Assembly (NCBI GenBank): GCA_045591175.1
Contig: JAZNSI010000006.1
Location: forward strand, 39,294 to 103,293
Length of the DNA stretch: 64,000 nt
Source of the DNA: UBA11524 sp045591175
GTDB lineage: Bacteria > Bacillota > Clostridia > Christensenellales > Aristaeellaceae
Direction of reading: 5' to 3'
The stretch's first letter is position 1, and each line of letters opens with the position of its first letter. A model generated the notes under the pieces. The model did no database searches. It was not told the origin of the DNA and worked only from the letters and a program-made list of their open reading frames with translations. Made by a program: the position numbers and the translations under genes. Shown piece by piece: positions 53,199 through 61,360 of the stretch.

Positions 53199-54233
53199 TC
53201 AGGATTTACGGGGCGTACGCTCGCCGCTGACCTTCTTGAGCTCCATGAGGATCTTGAAGGTCACCGCGTCCTCAAAGGAACGCAGGTCAAGGCTGATCTG
53301 CTTCTGCACCTTATCCAGGCGATACACCAGCGTATTGCGGTGGATGTAAAGCTGACGGGCCGTATCGGACAGATTCAGGTCCTTCTTGAAGAACATGTCA
53401 ATGGTGTAGAGCATCTCCTCATTGAACAGGCGCTGATTCTTGCGGTTGAACAGCAGGCTGTGGTAGTAGGCGCTGATGTCCTGGGGCAGCTCCATCAGGA
53501 ACCGCTCCAGAATCAGGCGGCTGTACACATAGATGCTCTCTTCCGCCTTGAAAATGCGGCCCACCTCGATGGCACGGCGCGCCTCCATATAGCTTTCCCG
53601 CAGTTCGTCCATCGTATGACGGCAGCGGCCAATGCCAATGGTCATCTGGTGGGCCGTCTCGCCCATCAGCGTCTCCTGCAACGCCTGGGCAAACTGGCTG
53701 ATCTCCTCCAAATCGTCCGTCTCGGACACGTCCTTGATCATCACCACGGTATGGCGATCCATGTCCACCAGGACATCCTTTTCCTCCAGGGGCGTGATGT
53801 CCTTGAGCAGATCATAGGCGCTCTCCTGGTCCGTCTGCACGATATGGAACACCAGCACACAGCGGTTGAGGTCTGCGGGCAGCTGGTACTCATGGCTCAG
53901 CGCCTCCAGCTCGCTGCCGGAGAGCTCCCCGCGCAGGGCACGGCGGTAAACATCATAGCTGCTCTCCATGTGGGAATCACCGGCATGGCCGAGGCTTGCA
54001 GCCATTTCACATGCCAGCTTCAGCAGCGCATCGCTGCCGGGAACGTCCTCCTTGCAGCTCAGCGCAAGACCGGTCTGCGGAACCGGCAGATACTTCGCGC
54101 CGCCGGTCAGGGTGATGACGCCTTCAGCAAGGGCGCTCACGTGCGCGTCATATTCACGATCGATCACCGTCACCGGGATTGACAGCCGGTTCAGGATCCC
54201 CTCGATCCGTTCAATCAAATTGCGGTCGGCCAT
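53199..54233 (-). CDS. PucR/CdaR-type transcriptional regulator
   Basis: The 344-residue protein ends in the PucR-type helix-turn-helix (LYIHRNTLVYRLDKVQK, about 290-310), preceded by a GGDEF-like domain (about 140-250) common in CdaR relatives. These respond to small molecules such as sugar acids or purines; the ligand here is unknown. AAGGAGAG precedes the start. As the first gene before ctpA, it may control that gene or a distant target. Confidence 0.88.
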   Translation of the reverse strand: MADRNLIERIEGILNRLSIPVTVIDREYDAHVSALAEGVITLTGGAKYLPVPQTGLALSCKEDVPGSDALLKLACEMAASLGHAGDSHMESSYDVYRRALRGELSGSELEALSHEYQLPADLNRCVLVFHIVQTDQESAYDLLKDITPLEEKDVLVDMDRHTVVMIKDVSETDDLEEISQFAQALQETLMGETAHQMTIGIGRCRHTMDELRESYMEARRAIEVGRIFKAEESIYVYSRLILERFLMELPQDISAYYHSLLFNRKNQRLFNEEMLYTIDMFFKKDLNLSDTARQLYIHRNTLVYRLDKVQKQISLDLRSFEDAVTFKILMELKKVSGERTPRKS

Positions 54234-54292
54234 ATCTGGTCTCTCCTTCCATGCAGCCTGCCTTCAGCGCTGCATACAGCTCCATATTCGGT

Positions 54293-54321
54293 ATTATACC
54301 ACAGTTCCCGCATGAAGAAAA
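54293..54321 (-). promoter_or_regulatory. Possible promoter of the PucR-like gene and ctpA
   Basis: Minus-strand TATAAT (54293-54298) is perfect, but the -35 at 17 bp (TTTTCT, 54316-54321) is weak, so an activator may be needed. Confidence 0.45.
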
Positions 54322-54397
54322 GTGATTTTTCGCGAAAAACGCAAGTTTTTTGTGAACATCTAACAAAAATCAGCGAAAATGCAACCCTTTTGCCCGC

Positions 54398-54430
54398 ACA
54401 AAAAGCGACCCCTTACGCAGGGGTCGCCGA
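54398..54430 (-). terminator. Terminator of the ugpC-like gene
   Basis: An 8-bp stem (GCGACCCC against GGGGTCGC) with a 7-base loop, followed on the minus strand by TTTTTGTG. Confidence 0.85.
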
Positions 54431-54447
54431 TAAATCAGAGGATGAAA

Positions 54448-55593
54448 TTACTTGCGGGGAGCGGGAACAGCCTCGGACACCAGGATGGTGCGGGAGGTTT
54501 CCTTGTCGAAGAAGTGCAGGTGGTTCACGTCGAACGCAACCTTGATCTTCGCGCCGGCATTGGTGGTGGTGCGGGCATTCACGCGAGCGATGATGTTGCC
54601 TTCCTTGCCGGTGGTGGTCAAGTACAGGTAGGTCTCGGAGCCCATCTTCTCAGTCACTTCAACGTCAACGTCGATGGTGGCGCTGGGAGCGGCAGCCAGG
54701 AAGGCGGGATCGTCGTGGATGTTCTCGGGACGAATGCCCAGAACGACCTCACGGCCGACGTAGGACTCGTCGATGAAGGCGTCGACCTTACCGGCGGGCA
54801 CAGAGATCTTGTTGTCGCCGAACACGGCAACGACTTCCTGATTCTCCTTGCGCAGACGGACGTCGAAGAAGTTCATCTGGGGAGAGCCGATGAAGCCGGC
54901 AACGAACTCGTTGGCGGGGAAATCGTACAGGTTCTGGGGAGTATCCACCTGCTGCACGACGCCGTCCTTCATAACCACGATACGGGAAGCCATGGTCATA
55001 GCTTCGGTCTGGTCATGGGTAACGTAGATGAAGGTGGTCTGCAGACGCTGATGCAGCTTGGTGATCTCGGTACGCATGGCAACGCGCAGCTTGGCGTCCA
55101 GGTTGGACAGGGGCTCGTCGAACAGGAAGACCTTGGGCTCACGAACGATGGCACGGCCCAGGGCAACACGCTGACGCTGGCCGCCGGACAGAGCCTTGGG
55201 CTTACGGTTCAGCAGGTGAGCGATGTCCAGGATCTTGGCGGCTTCTTCCACGCGGCGCTTGATCTCATCCTTGGGGGTCTTGCGCAGCTTCAGGCCGAAA
55301 GCCATGTTGTCATACACGGTCATGTGGGGGTACAGAGCGTAGTTCTGGAACACCATGGCGATGTCGCGATCCTTGGGAGCAACGTCGTTGACCAGCTTGT
55401 CACCGATGTACAGCTCGCCGTCGGAGATCTCTTCCAGACCGGCGACCATGCGCAGGGTGGTGGACTTACCGCAGCCGGAGGGTCCGACCAGAACGATAAA
55501 TTCCTTGTCCTTGATGTCCAGGTTGAAGTCGCTGACAGCGGTGACGCCGCCGGCGTACACCTTGTAAATGTGCTGCAGGGATACGCTTGCCAT
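54448..55593 (-). CDS. ABC transporter ATPase, UgpC/MsmK/MsmX type
   Basis: This 381-residue ATPase drives carbohydrate importers of the CUT1 class. Walker A GPSGCGKST, signature LSGGQRQRVALGRA, Walker B VFLFDEP and a C-terminal TOBE-type regulatory domain (about 245-381) are all present. No permease or binding protein lies beside it, so it probably serves several importers encoded elsewhere, as MsmX does. GGAGG lies 9 bases before the start. A strong promoter and a leader dyad precede it. Confidence 0.93.
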   Translation of the reverse strand: MASVSLQHIYKVYAGGVTAVSDFNLDIKDKEFIVLVGPSGCGKSTTLRMVAGLEEISDGELYIGDKLVNDVAPKDRDIAMVFQNYALYPHMTVYDNMAFGLKLRKTPKDEIKRRVEEAAKILDIAHLLNRKPKALSGGQRQRVALGRAIVREPKVFLFDEPLSNLDAKLRVAMRTEITKLHQRLQTTFIYVTHDQTEAMTMASRIVVMKDGVVQQVDTPQNLYDFPANEFVAGFIGSPQMNFFDVRLRKENQEVVAVFGDNKISVPAGKVDAFIDESYVGREVVLGIRPENIHDDPAFLAAAPSATIDVDVEVTEKMGSETYLYLTTTGKEGNIIARVNARTTTNAGAKIKVAFDVNHLHFFDKETSRTILVSEAVPAPRK

Positions 55594-55635
55594 AATCGAT
55601 TTCCTCCTCTGAATTCAAAATGACAGTTTGTTTGG

Positions 55636-55657
55636 TGAGCGGGAAACGATCCGCTCA
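55636..55657. promoter_or_regulatory. Inverted repeat in the ugpC-like leader
   Basis: TGAGCGG (55636-55642) and CCGCTCA (55651-55657) with an 8-bp centre lie just downstream of the promoter. It may be an operator or an mRNA hairpin. Confidence 0.4.
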
Positions 55658-55671
55658 TTTCAACTGCCATT

Positions 55672-55700
55672 ATTATAGCTGAATTTGCCGCGCTTGTGAA
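55672..55700 (-). promoter_or_regulatory. Sigma-A promoter of the ugpC-like gene
   Basis: Minus-strand TTCACA (55695-55700), 17-bp spacer, TATAAT (55672-55677). Confidence 0.8.
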
Positions 55701-55802
55701 GTGGCCGGTTTGACAAATCTTTTCGGATTTCCTTGTGCAGAATGTTTGATAAGGGCAGTGAACGCCCAGAAACCCTATGCACTTTTGCCAAAGCCGAACC
55801 TT

Positions 55803-56942
55803 CTACTCGCATTGCAGCGCTTCCACCGGTTCCAAACGGGCCGCCTTGACCGCCGGCGCAACGCCGAAAGCCACGCCAAGGATCGCACCCGCCGCAAGGA
55901 CGGGCAGCGCGGTACCAATGCGCAGCGATGCATCAAGCCCGATCCAGGCGCCAAAGAGGCGGATCATGCCTGCCCCCAGCAGCAGTCCCAGTGCGCCGCC
56001 CAGCGCTGCATAAGCCGCTGCTTCCAGCAGGAACAGCACACACACCTGTCCTGACGTACCGCCGATCGCTTTGATCAGCCCGATCTCCCGCCTGCGTTCC
56101 CGCACGGAGAGCAGCAACACGTTCATCACGCCAATGCCGCCGGTCAGCATGCACACCGCCGCCACGCACAGCAGCACCATCACGAAGATGCGCACAACTT
56201 CCCGCGCTGCGTTGATCTCTTTTTCCAGCGTGTCTGCGCGATATGCACTCTTCAACGCAAGGGCCGCCAATGCAGCATCGGCAACGACCTTTGTGTCCTG
56301 ATCAGGCTGCACGGTGAGGGTGATCTCCGCTACCTCGCCGCCGATCGTATCCTCGAAGGTCGATAAGGGCATGACGATCAGTCCGCTTCCGGCGGCCATC
56401 GTTTGCGTGGTCAGGCCCTTGATAACGCCAACCACGCGCAATCGCCGATGTCCTGCCTGTACCCGCTGCCCCAGCGCATCACTGCCAAGCCGTTCCGCCA
56501 GGGCTTCGTCCACGATGCAGACCGCACTCCCCTGCTGGAATTCCGCATCTGTGAACATCCGTCCCTGCAGCAGCTTTGGGCCGTACACCGCCGCAAATTG
56601 CTGATCAAAGCCCGCCGCCTGAAGGAGCGCCGGCCCGCCATCCAGAAATGTCTGAACCGCACTGTAAATGCTGGCACAGGCAGGCGCGCCAGAGGCTTCA
56701 TACAGCCGTTGCGCATCACCGGCAACCAGACTGTAACCCGCCTCCTTCGGGCGAATCCACACCTTGTTCACGCCGAGCTTTGCGATCTCACCTTCCACGC
56801 GGACTTCCCCTGCATTGCCGAGGGTCTGCACCGTAAGCACCGCACCCACACCGACCGCCAAGCCGAGGATGGTCAGCAGCGTGCGCATCATGCTGCCGCG
56901 CAGAGCAGACGCGGCCAGGCGGACAGCATCCGTCAGCCTCAT
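55803..56942 (-). CDS. MacB/FtsX-type ABC permease
   Basis: The 379-residue protein has the MacB-like layout: one N-terminal membrane helix (SMMRTLLTILGLAVGVGAV), a large external domain (about 45-250), then three helices with the FtsX signature RERRREIGLIKAIGGT. Such permeases work with an ATPase and a periplasmic adaptor in drug efflux or lipoprotein handling. The adaptor is encoded upstream (ATGA overlap), but no matching ATPase is next to it. The start at 56942 is set by that overlap. Confidence 0.85.
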   Translation of the reverse strand: MRLTDAVRLAASALRGSMMRTLLTILGLAVGVGAVLTVQTLGNAGEVRVEGEIAKLGVNKVWIRPKEAGYSLVAGDAQRLYEASGAPACASIYSAVQTFLDGGPALLQAAGFDQQFAAVYGPKLLQGRMFTDAEFQQGSAVCIVDEALAERLGSDALGQRVQAGHRRLRVVGVIKGLTTQTMAAGSGLIVMPLSTFEDTIGGEVAEITLTVQPDQDTKVVADAALAALALKSAYRADTLEKEINAAREVVRIFVMVLLCVAAVCMLTGGIGVMNVLLLSVRERRREIGLIKAIGGTSGQVCVLFLLEAAAYAALGGALGLLLGAGMIRLFGAWIGLDASLRIGTALPVLAAGAILGVAFGVAPAVKAARLEPVEALQCE

Positions 56943-57832
56943 TCTGCCGCCTCCCGCACCAGCTGTCCCTCCTGCATTTCGCCAAGGGCCACAGGCAGTC
57001 CTTCCGGCAGCTCCACCCAGGCAAACAATTCGTCCATCATCACAATTCCGGCAGGGATTTCTGTGCATCTTCCCTCATCATTGACCCACCATACGGTATT
57101 GCGCGATGTGATCGCTTCGATGGGCAGCACCATCACGTCATCGCTGCCCGCCAAGCGGACGTCCACATCCACTCTTGAGCCCTCAACACAGTCAATATGC
57201 TGTTCAGGAATCAGCGTCACCTCTGCTGAAGCCATGCCCGTCAACGGATCTGCCGCAAGCTCGCCGACAGACAGAATGTGCGCGCTGCACAGCTGCTCTC
57301 CATCCTGCATCAGCTCCGCCCACATGCCGCATTTGAGGTGCACAAGATCCGCCTGAGCCGCCACACAGATAACTTCCTGCTGATGGGATGTAACGCGCGC
57401 CAAGGGTGTCCCGGCAGCAACCGGACTTCCCTCTTCCACCAGCACCTGCCGGACATTGCAGCTTCTCTCTGCCCGCACGGCCCAGGCAGCATCCACCTGC
57501 GGAGCATTTTCGAGCCATTCTGCCCCGGCTGCCCAGGCGGACAGCACGTCCTCCCCTGCGGCAGATTCGATCCGTACGATGGCGTCGCCCTCCGCAGCAC
57601 GTCCGCCCTGCGCTGTACAGATTTGCGCAACAATGCCGCTCATCGGAGCCAGCACGTATTCTTCCTCCGCATAGCGCACAATGCCGGACAGCGCCGTGAC
57701 CTGATGCACATCGCCCCGCCGGACGCGAACGATCTTCACCGATGTTGCTTTTTCCCTTCCGCCCGCAAAGGAAAAAGCTGCATAAGCCAGCGTGCATAGC
57801 AGCATCGCCAGCGCTCCAACGGCCCTGCGCAT
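56939..57832 (-). CDS. MacA/HlyD-like efflux adaptor
   Basis: The 297-residue protein has an N-terminal anchor (about 3-20), a biotinyl-lipoyl-like hairpin (VLAPMSGIVAQICTAQGG and GSPVAAGTPLARV) and beta-barrel parts, as in MacA-type adaptors, though the coiled-coil hairpin is short. It should connect the permease downstream with the outside. GGAGGG precedes the ATG at 57832 by 8 bases; the frame stays open through the leader to 58039, so a longer start is possible but unlikely. Confidence 0.8.
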   Translation of the reverse strand: MRRAVGALAMLLCTLAYAAFSFAGGREKATSVKIVRVRRGDVHQVTALSGIVRYAEEEYVLAPMSGIVAQICTAQGGRAAEGDAIVRIESAAGEDVLSAWAAGAEWLENAPQVDAAWAVRAERSCNVRQVLVEEGSPVAAGTPLARVTSHQQEVICVAAQADLVHLKCGMWAELMQDGEQLCSAHILSVGELAADPLTGMASAEVTLIPEQHIDCVEGSRVDVDVRLAGSDDVMVLPIEAITSRNTVWWVNDEGRCTEIPAGIVMMDELFAWVELPEGLPVALGEMQEGQLVREAAE

Positions 57833-57898
57833 CGTTTGATCCCTCCCGCCAACTTCTCCCCAAGAAGGATAACCAGCGGCGGGTTTTCCATGCATCAC

Positions 57899-58020
57899 AA
57901 AGGCCGCAGCACGTTTTGCGCCGCAGCCTTTGCTTGTATGGAGGATAGGGAGGTATCCGGCATATACGCCGGATTGTACGAAGTGCAGCCGGCTCGGTGG
58001 TGGCGGTCCTCCCCGGCTGC
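57899..58020 (-). promoter_or_regulatory. Structured leader before the efflux genes, attenuator candidate
   Basis: On the minus strand three hairpins follow one another: GCAGCCGG/CCGGCTGC (58020-57985), ATCCGGC/GCCGGAT (57974-57955), and AAAGGCTGCGGC/GCTGCGGCCTTT (57931-57899). The GCAGCC of the first could pair instead with GGCTGC of the third, giving exclusive folds. The T-run after the third is short and no clear promoter was found. The surrounding 57833-58112 gap holds nothing else I can support except the terminator at 58080. Confidence 0.4.
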
Positions 58021-58079
58021 AATTACAGGATAGGCGCATTATGTGAAATCAGCATGAAATGGGGATGAAGTTTGCATGG

Positions 58080-58106
58080 AAAAGGCTGCCGGCATCACCG
58101 ACAGCC
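58080..58106 (-). terminator. Terminator of the coaD-coiled-coil operon
   Basis: A 9-bp stem (GGCTGTCGG against CCGGCAGCC, one wobble) followed on the minus strand by TTTTCC. Confidence 0.8.
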
Positions 58107-58112
58107 CATCTA

Positions 58113-58895
58113 TTAACGCTTATTGATCAGTTCCTGACGCTCAGCACGGATGCTGGACACAAGGCTGAGCAGGTATTCATCCACCTCGCCCAGCATGTTG
58201 GACAGCGCGCCCACATAGTGCTGGCGCATGGCGCCGATTTCCTTCTCCGCATCTTCCCGCAGCTCATTGGCCTGCATGACCGCCATGCGGTACACATTCT
58301 CATCGGACACAGCTGCGCGGGCATTGCTCTCTGCCTCCGCCTTGATCATCTGTGCCTCCTGCTGCGCGCGGGCGACCAGCGCATTGGCCTCCTGCTGGGC
58401 CTGTGCGTAGAGCGCATTGGCTGCATTCTGCCCCTTCTGACGGATGGCGGCAGCATCGCTTTCCGCCTGCGCCTTAAGGGAATTGGCAGTGTTCATGGCA
58501 TTGGCGTTGGCACGGGCGGCCTCCTCGGCAGCCTTCTTGCTGTCAGCACGGGTTTTTTCGGCCTCGCGGGCGGCCTCATCGATGGTCTTCTGGGCTTCCT
58601 CGCGGGCCTTTTGGGTCTGTTCGGCTGCATCGCGTTTTGCCGTCTCGCGGATGTTCTGCTCATCCTTGACGATGGCTGCCGCCTGCTTGACGGAGTCGGG
58701 CAGAAGCCTGGCGATTAGGTCGATATGATCGGAGAGCACCTTCTTATCCACCATGCAGCGGCCGGTGCCCCAGATCATCTGCGCGTTGGCGATGATCTCC
58801 TGCAGCTCCTTGAGCGTGGTCATCAGCTGGCGCATATCAGCGTCCTTGCGCAGCACAAAGGGATCGCGGGGGGTGTTGTTCATGTTGCCTTCCAT
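58113..58895 (-). CDS. Coiled-coil protein of unknown function
   Basis: The 260-residue protein is almost wholly helical. An N-terminal part (about 1-85, DADMRQLMTTLKELQEIIAN) is followed by a long Ala/Glu/Gln-rich coiled coil (about 90-215) like those of ATP synthase subunit b or DivIVA, with no membrane helix. Similar genes lie after coaD in other Clostridia, often labelled ATPase without support. ATG 58895 is preferred over GTG 58904 because AAGGAG lies 8 bases before it. Confidence 0.8.
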   Translation of the reverse strand: MEGNMNNTPRDPFVLRKDADMRQLMTTLKELQEIIANAQMIWGTGRCMVDKKVLSDHIDLIARLLPDSVKQAAAIVKDEQNIRETAKRDAAEQTQKAREEAQKTIDEAAREAEKTRADSKKAAEEAARANANAMNTANSLKAQAESDAAAIRQKGQNAANALYAQAQQEANALVARAQQEAQMIKAEAESNARAAVSDENVYRMAVMQANELREDAEKEIGAMRQHYVGALSNMLGEVDEYLLSLVSSIRAERQELINKR

Positions 58896-58908
58896 ATCTG
58901 CCACTCCT

Positions 58909-59397
58909 TCAGGAATTTTTATTGAAATGATTCTTCACATCCACCAGGATGCACGGCGGCACAAAGCTGGAGAAATCCGCACCGAAAAACGCCGCCTCCC
59001 GCACCGCCGAGGAGGACACGCAGGCCAGCTCCGGTTTGGTGGGCAGAAACACGGTTTCCAGCCCCGGCAGAAGCCTGCTGTTGATCTGCGCCAGGTTGGT
59101 CTCGCTCTCCAGGTCGCTCGCGCCGCGAACGCCACGCACAACGAAGTCCGCATCCATTTTGCGGACGTAGTCCACCATCAGGCCGTCCCAGGCGTCCACC
59201 TCCACATGGGGGATGTCCGCCGTTGCCCGAGCGAGAAAGTCAAGGCGCTCCTCCACCGTGAAGCACCCATGCTTGGCAGGGTTGTACATCACCGTCACCA
59301 GCAGCCGGTCACACAGCCTGGCTGCGCGGCGGATGATATCCAGATGCCCCACGGTCACCGGGTCAAAGCTGCCGGCAAAAACACAGGTACGTGCCAT
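58909..59397 (-). CDS. coaD: Phosphopantetheine adenylyltransferase
   Basis: CoaD joins phosphopantetheine and ATP to make dephospho-CoA. The 162-residue protein has the nucleotidyltransferase motif GSFDPVTVGHLDII, VRGVRGASDLE and the C-terminal SSAVREAAFFG. GAGGAGG lies 7 bases before the ATG at 59397, directly after the rsmD stop. The rsmD-coaD order is common in bacteria. Confidence 0.97.
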   Translation of the reverse strand: MARTCVFAGSFDPVTVGHLDIIRRAARLCDRLLVTVMYNPAKHGCFTVEERLDFLARATADIPHVEVDAWDGLMVDYVRKMDADFVVRGVRGASDLESETNLAQINSRLLPGLETVFLPTKPELACVSSSAVREAAFFGADFSSFVPPCILVDVKNHFNKNS

Positions 59398-59399
59398 CG

Positions 59400-59957
59400 T
59401 CACGCCTCCTCTTCCGTGTGCAGGCGGAAGAAGCTCACGCCTGCGATGCCGTATTTGCGGCTGTCATACAGATCATAGCCATCGGGGGTAGCCGGGAAAG
59501 TCTTTGCCTCATGCTCCAGCAGGATCACCGCATCCTCCTCAAGCAGCGGCCTGAGCGCAGACAGCACGCCCGTCATGTCATGCATCGCATAGGGGGGATC
59601 CAGGAACACCACCCTGAATTTCTCCCCTGCCGCCGCCAGCTGACGGACTGCCATCTGCCAGTCACAGTTGAGGATGCGGCACTGTCCGTCCATGCGGAGC
59701 TTGGCTGCATTTTGACGCTCCACGGCATGGGCCGCGCGGTCAAGATCGACCAGCACAGCAAAATCCGCACCGCGACTGATGGCCTCAAAAGCCATCGCGC
59801 CGGAGCCGGAGAACAGATCCAGCACCCGTGCGCCCCGCACCTTCATCTGCAGGATGTTGAACACATTTTCCCGCACCCGGTCCAGCGTGGGGCGGGTATC
59901 CCGGCCCTGGGGCGCATCAAAGGTGCGTCCGCGGGCACTGCCAGCGATGATTCGCAT
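59400..59957 (-). CDS. rsmD: 16S rRNA (guanine(966)-N2)-methyltransferase
   Basis: RsmD methylates G966 of 16S rRNA using SAM. The 185-residue protein has RIIAGSARGR at the start, the SAM-binding VLDLFSGSGAMAFEA and the catalytic VFLDPPY. It is the usual partner of coaD, which begins two bases after its stop codon. Confidence 0.96.
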   Translation of the reverse strand: MRIIAGSARGRTFDAPQGRDTRPTLDRVRENVFNILQMKVRGARVLDLFSGSGAMAFEAISRGADFAVLVDLDRAAHAVERQNAAKLRMDGQCRILNCDWQMAVRQLAAAGEKFRVVFLDPPYAMHDMTGVLSALRPLLEEDAVILLEHEAKTFPATPDGYDLYDSRKYGIAGVSFFRLHTEEEA

Positions 59958-59977
59958 ATGCTTGTCTCCTTACAGGA

Positions 59978-60778
59978 TCAGTTGAGCTGCTGCGGGCCGC
60001 GATTCTGCATGCGGGCACGGCGCTCCTTGGCTTCCTTGCGCTTGATCTTCTTCTTGCCCTGCGCAATGTTGGTATGCACATTCGTGCGCACGCTCACGCC
60101 GTTGCGATACGCAAGGCCGTAGGACAGCGCAGGCAGGAGATTCAGCAGCGGGCTGACCCGCTCCAGCACCAGCATGGCGTCCTTGTCCGCCGCGCCAAGC
60201 ATATTGACGTAGGGCATCGTGGACATCCGGACCAGCAGACGAAGCGCTGCTTCCAGCGTCATGCTGCCGCCTTCATGGTAAAACGCAAGCGCATTGCCGA
60301 TCTCCTGCCGGCCCTCGATGCCGCCCAGCCAGGTGGGCAGCGCGCCCAGATTGGTCATCTGGCGCTTGGCGATGCAGGCCAGCACCACCGAGCACAGCAC
60401 CAGCGGAATGGAGCCGATCAGCGCGCTCACCAGGCCCTTGAGGGGGTGATAGCACATGCTGCGCTCCCAGTCCGCCACCGGGCGGCCCTTCTCTTCGCGG
60501 CTGTACATGATCTCACCCTGATTGACCGCATCCGCGCCTGCGTTGATACCATACTGGTAGAAGAACATGCACACGCCGCCCACGATGCCCAGGTTGATCA
60601 CGATCGTCAGCCAGCTGGCGTCAAAGCTCATCACCACACAGAGGATCAAATATGCAATGCACATTACCACCGTGCCGATGAAGAATTTCAGCGCGCCGCC
60701 CAGCGTCGTGCGGTCAACGATATCGCCCGTCAAATACGGCTTGGTCACCTTTTCGACCTTCTGCTTCTTTGCGTTCAT
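59978..60778 (-). CDS. Membrane protein of unknown function
   Basis: The 266-residue protein has four membrane segments (about 28-50, 58-78, 115-140 and a weaker one near 215-230) and a very basic C-terminus (KKKIKRKEAKERRARM). No family is recognised. AAAGGA precedes the start. It lies 20 bases before rsmD and may be part of the same transcript. Confidence 0.75.
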   Translation of the reverse strand: MNAKKQKVEKVTKPYLTGDIVDRTTLGGALKFFIGTVVMCIAYLILCVVMSFDASWLTIVINLGIVGGVCMFFYQYGINAGADAVNQGEIMYSREEKGRPVADWERSMCYHPLKGLVSALIGSIPLVLCSVVLACIAKRQMTNLGALPTWLGGIEGRQEIGNALAFYHEGGSMTLEAALRLLVRMSTMPYVNMLGAADKDAMLVLERVSPLLNLLPALSYGLAYRNGVSVRTNVHTNIAQGKKKIKRKEAKERRARMQNRGPQQLN

Positions 60779-60790
60779 AAATGGGTCCTT

Positions 60791-61360
60791 TCATTGGTTG
60801 ATATCAAAATGATGTATGCCATTGCAATCTGCGCAGGTATTCAGGCGGATGTCCCATTCTTCATGGGGAACAGTCTCCGTCCATTGCCAGCTCAGCGCGC
60901 AGCCCAGCGTTGGCACCCGCGCCGCAGACAGCAGGAAGTCATAATATCCGCCGCCCTTACCCAGCCGGAAGCCCTGCCGGTCGATCCCCTCCAGGGGGAC
61001 GAGCAGCAGATCAAGCTCCTGCACGGGAATGACCGGCGCATCCTGATGGGGCGCCAGTATGCCGTATGCACCTTTCACCAGCTCGTCCAGCGAACCTACA
61101 CGGCGCAGCGTCATATGTGGCGCATCCCCGCACAGCGGGAGCGCAAGGGTCTTGCCCTGCCGGAGCGCATCCAGCAGCACAGGCGTGATATCCGCCTCCC
61201 GAGACAGCGGCATGTATCCGCCGATCACCCGGGCAGACTGATACATCCCGCTTTTCAGGATATTCCGGCACAGCAAATCGCTCTGCCGTTCCCGCTCGTC
61301 CGCGCCCGGGTACTGTCCGCGAAGATACCGGCGCAGTTCCTTCTTATTCATCGCAATCAT
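60791..61360 (-). CDS. 5-formyltetrahydrofolate cyclo-ligase
   Basis: This enzyme turns 5-formyl-THF into 5,10-methenyl-THF with ATP. The 189-residue protein has RRYLRGQYPG near the start, IGGYMPLSREADITP and the Mg/ATP motif RLGKGGGYYDFLL. The start is taken at 61360, which has AGGTGG 4 bases before it; ATG 61351 is possible. Either overlaps the alr stop. Confidence 0.92.
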   Translation of the reverse strand: MIAMNKKELRRYLRGQYPGADERERQSDLLCRNILKSGMYQSARVIGGYMPLSREADITPVLLDALRQGKTLALPLCGDAPHMTLRRVGSLDELVKGAYGILAPHQDAPVIPVQELDLLLVPLEGIDRQGFRLGKGGGYYDFLLSAARVPTLGCALSWQWTETVPHEEWDIRLNTCADCNGIHHFDINQ

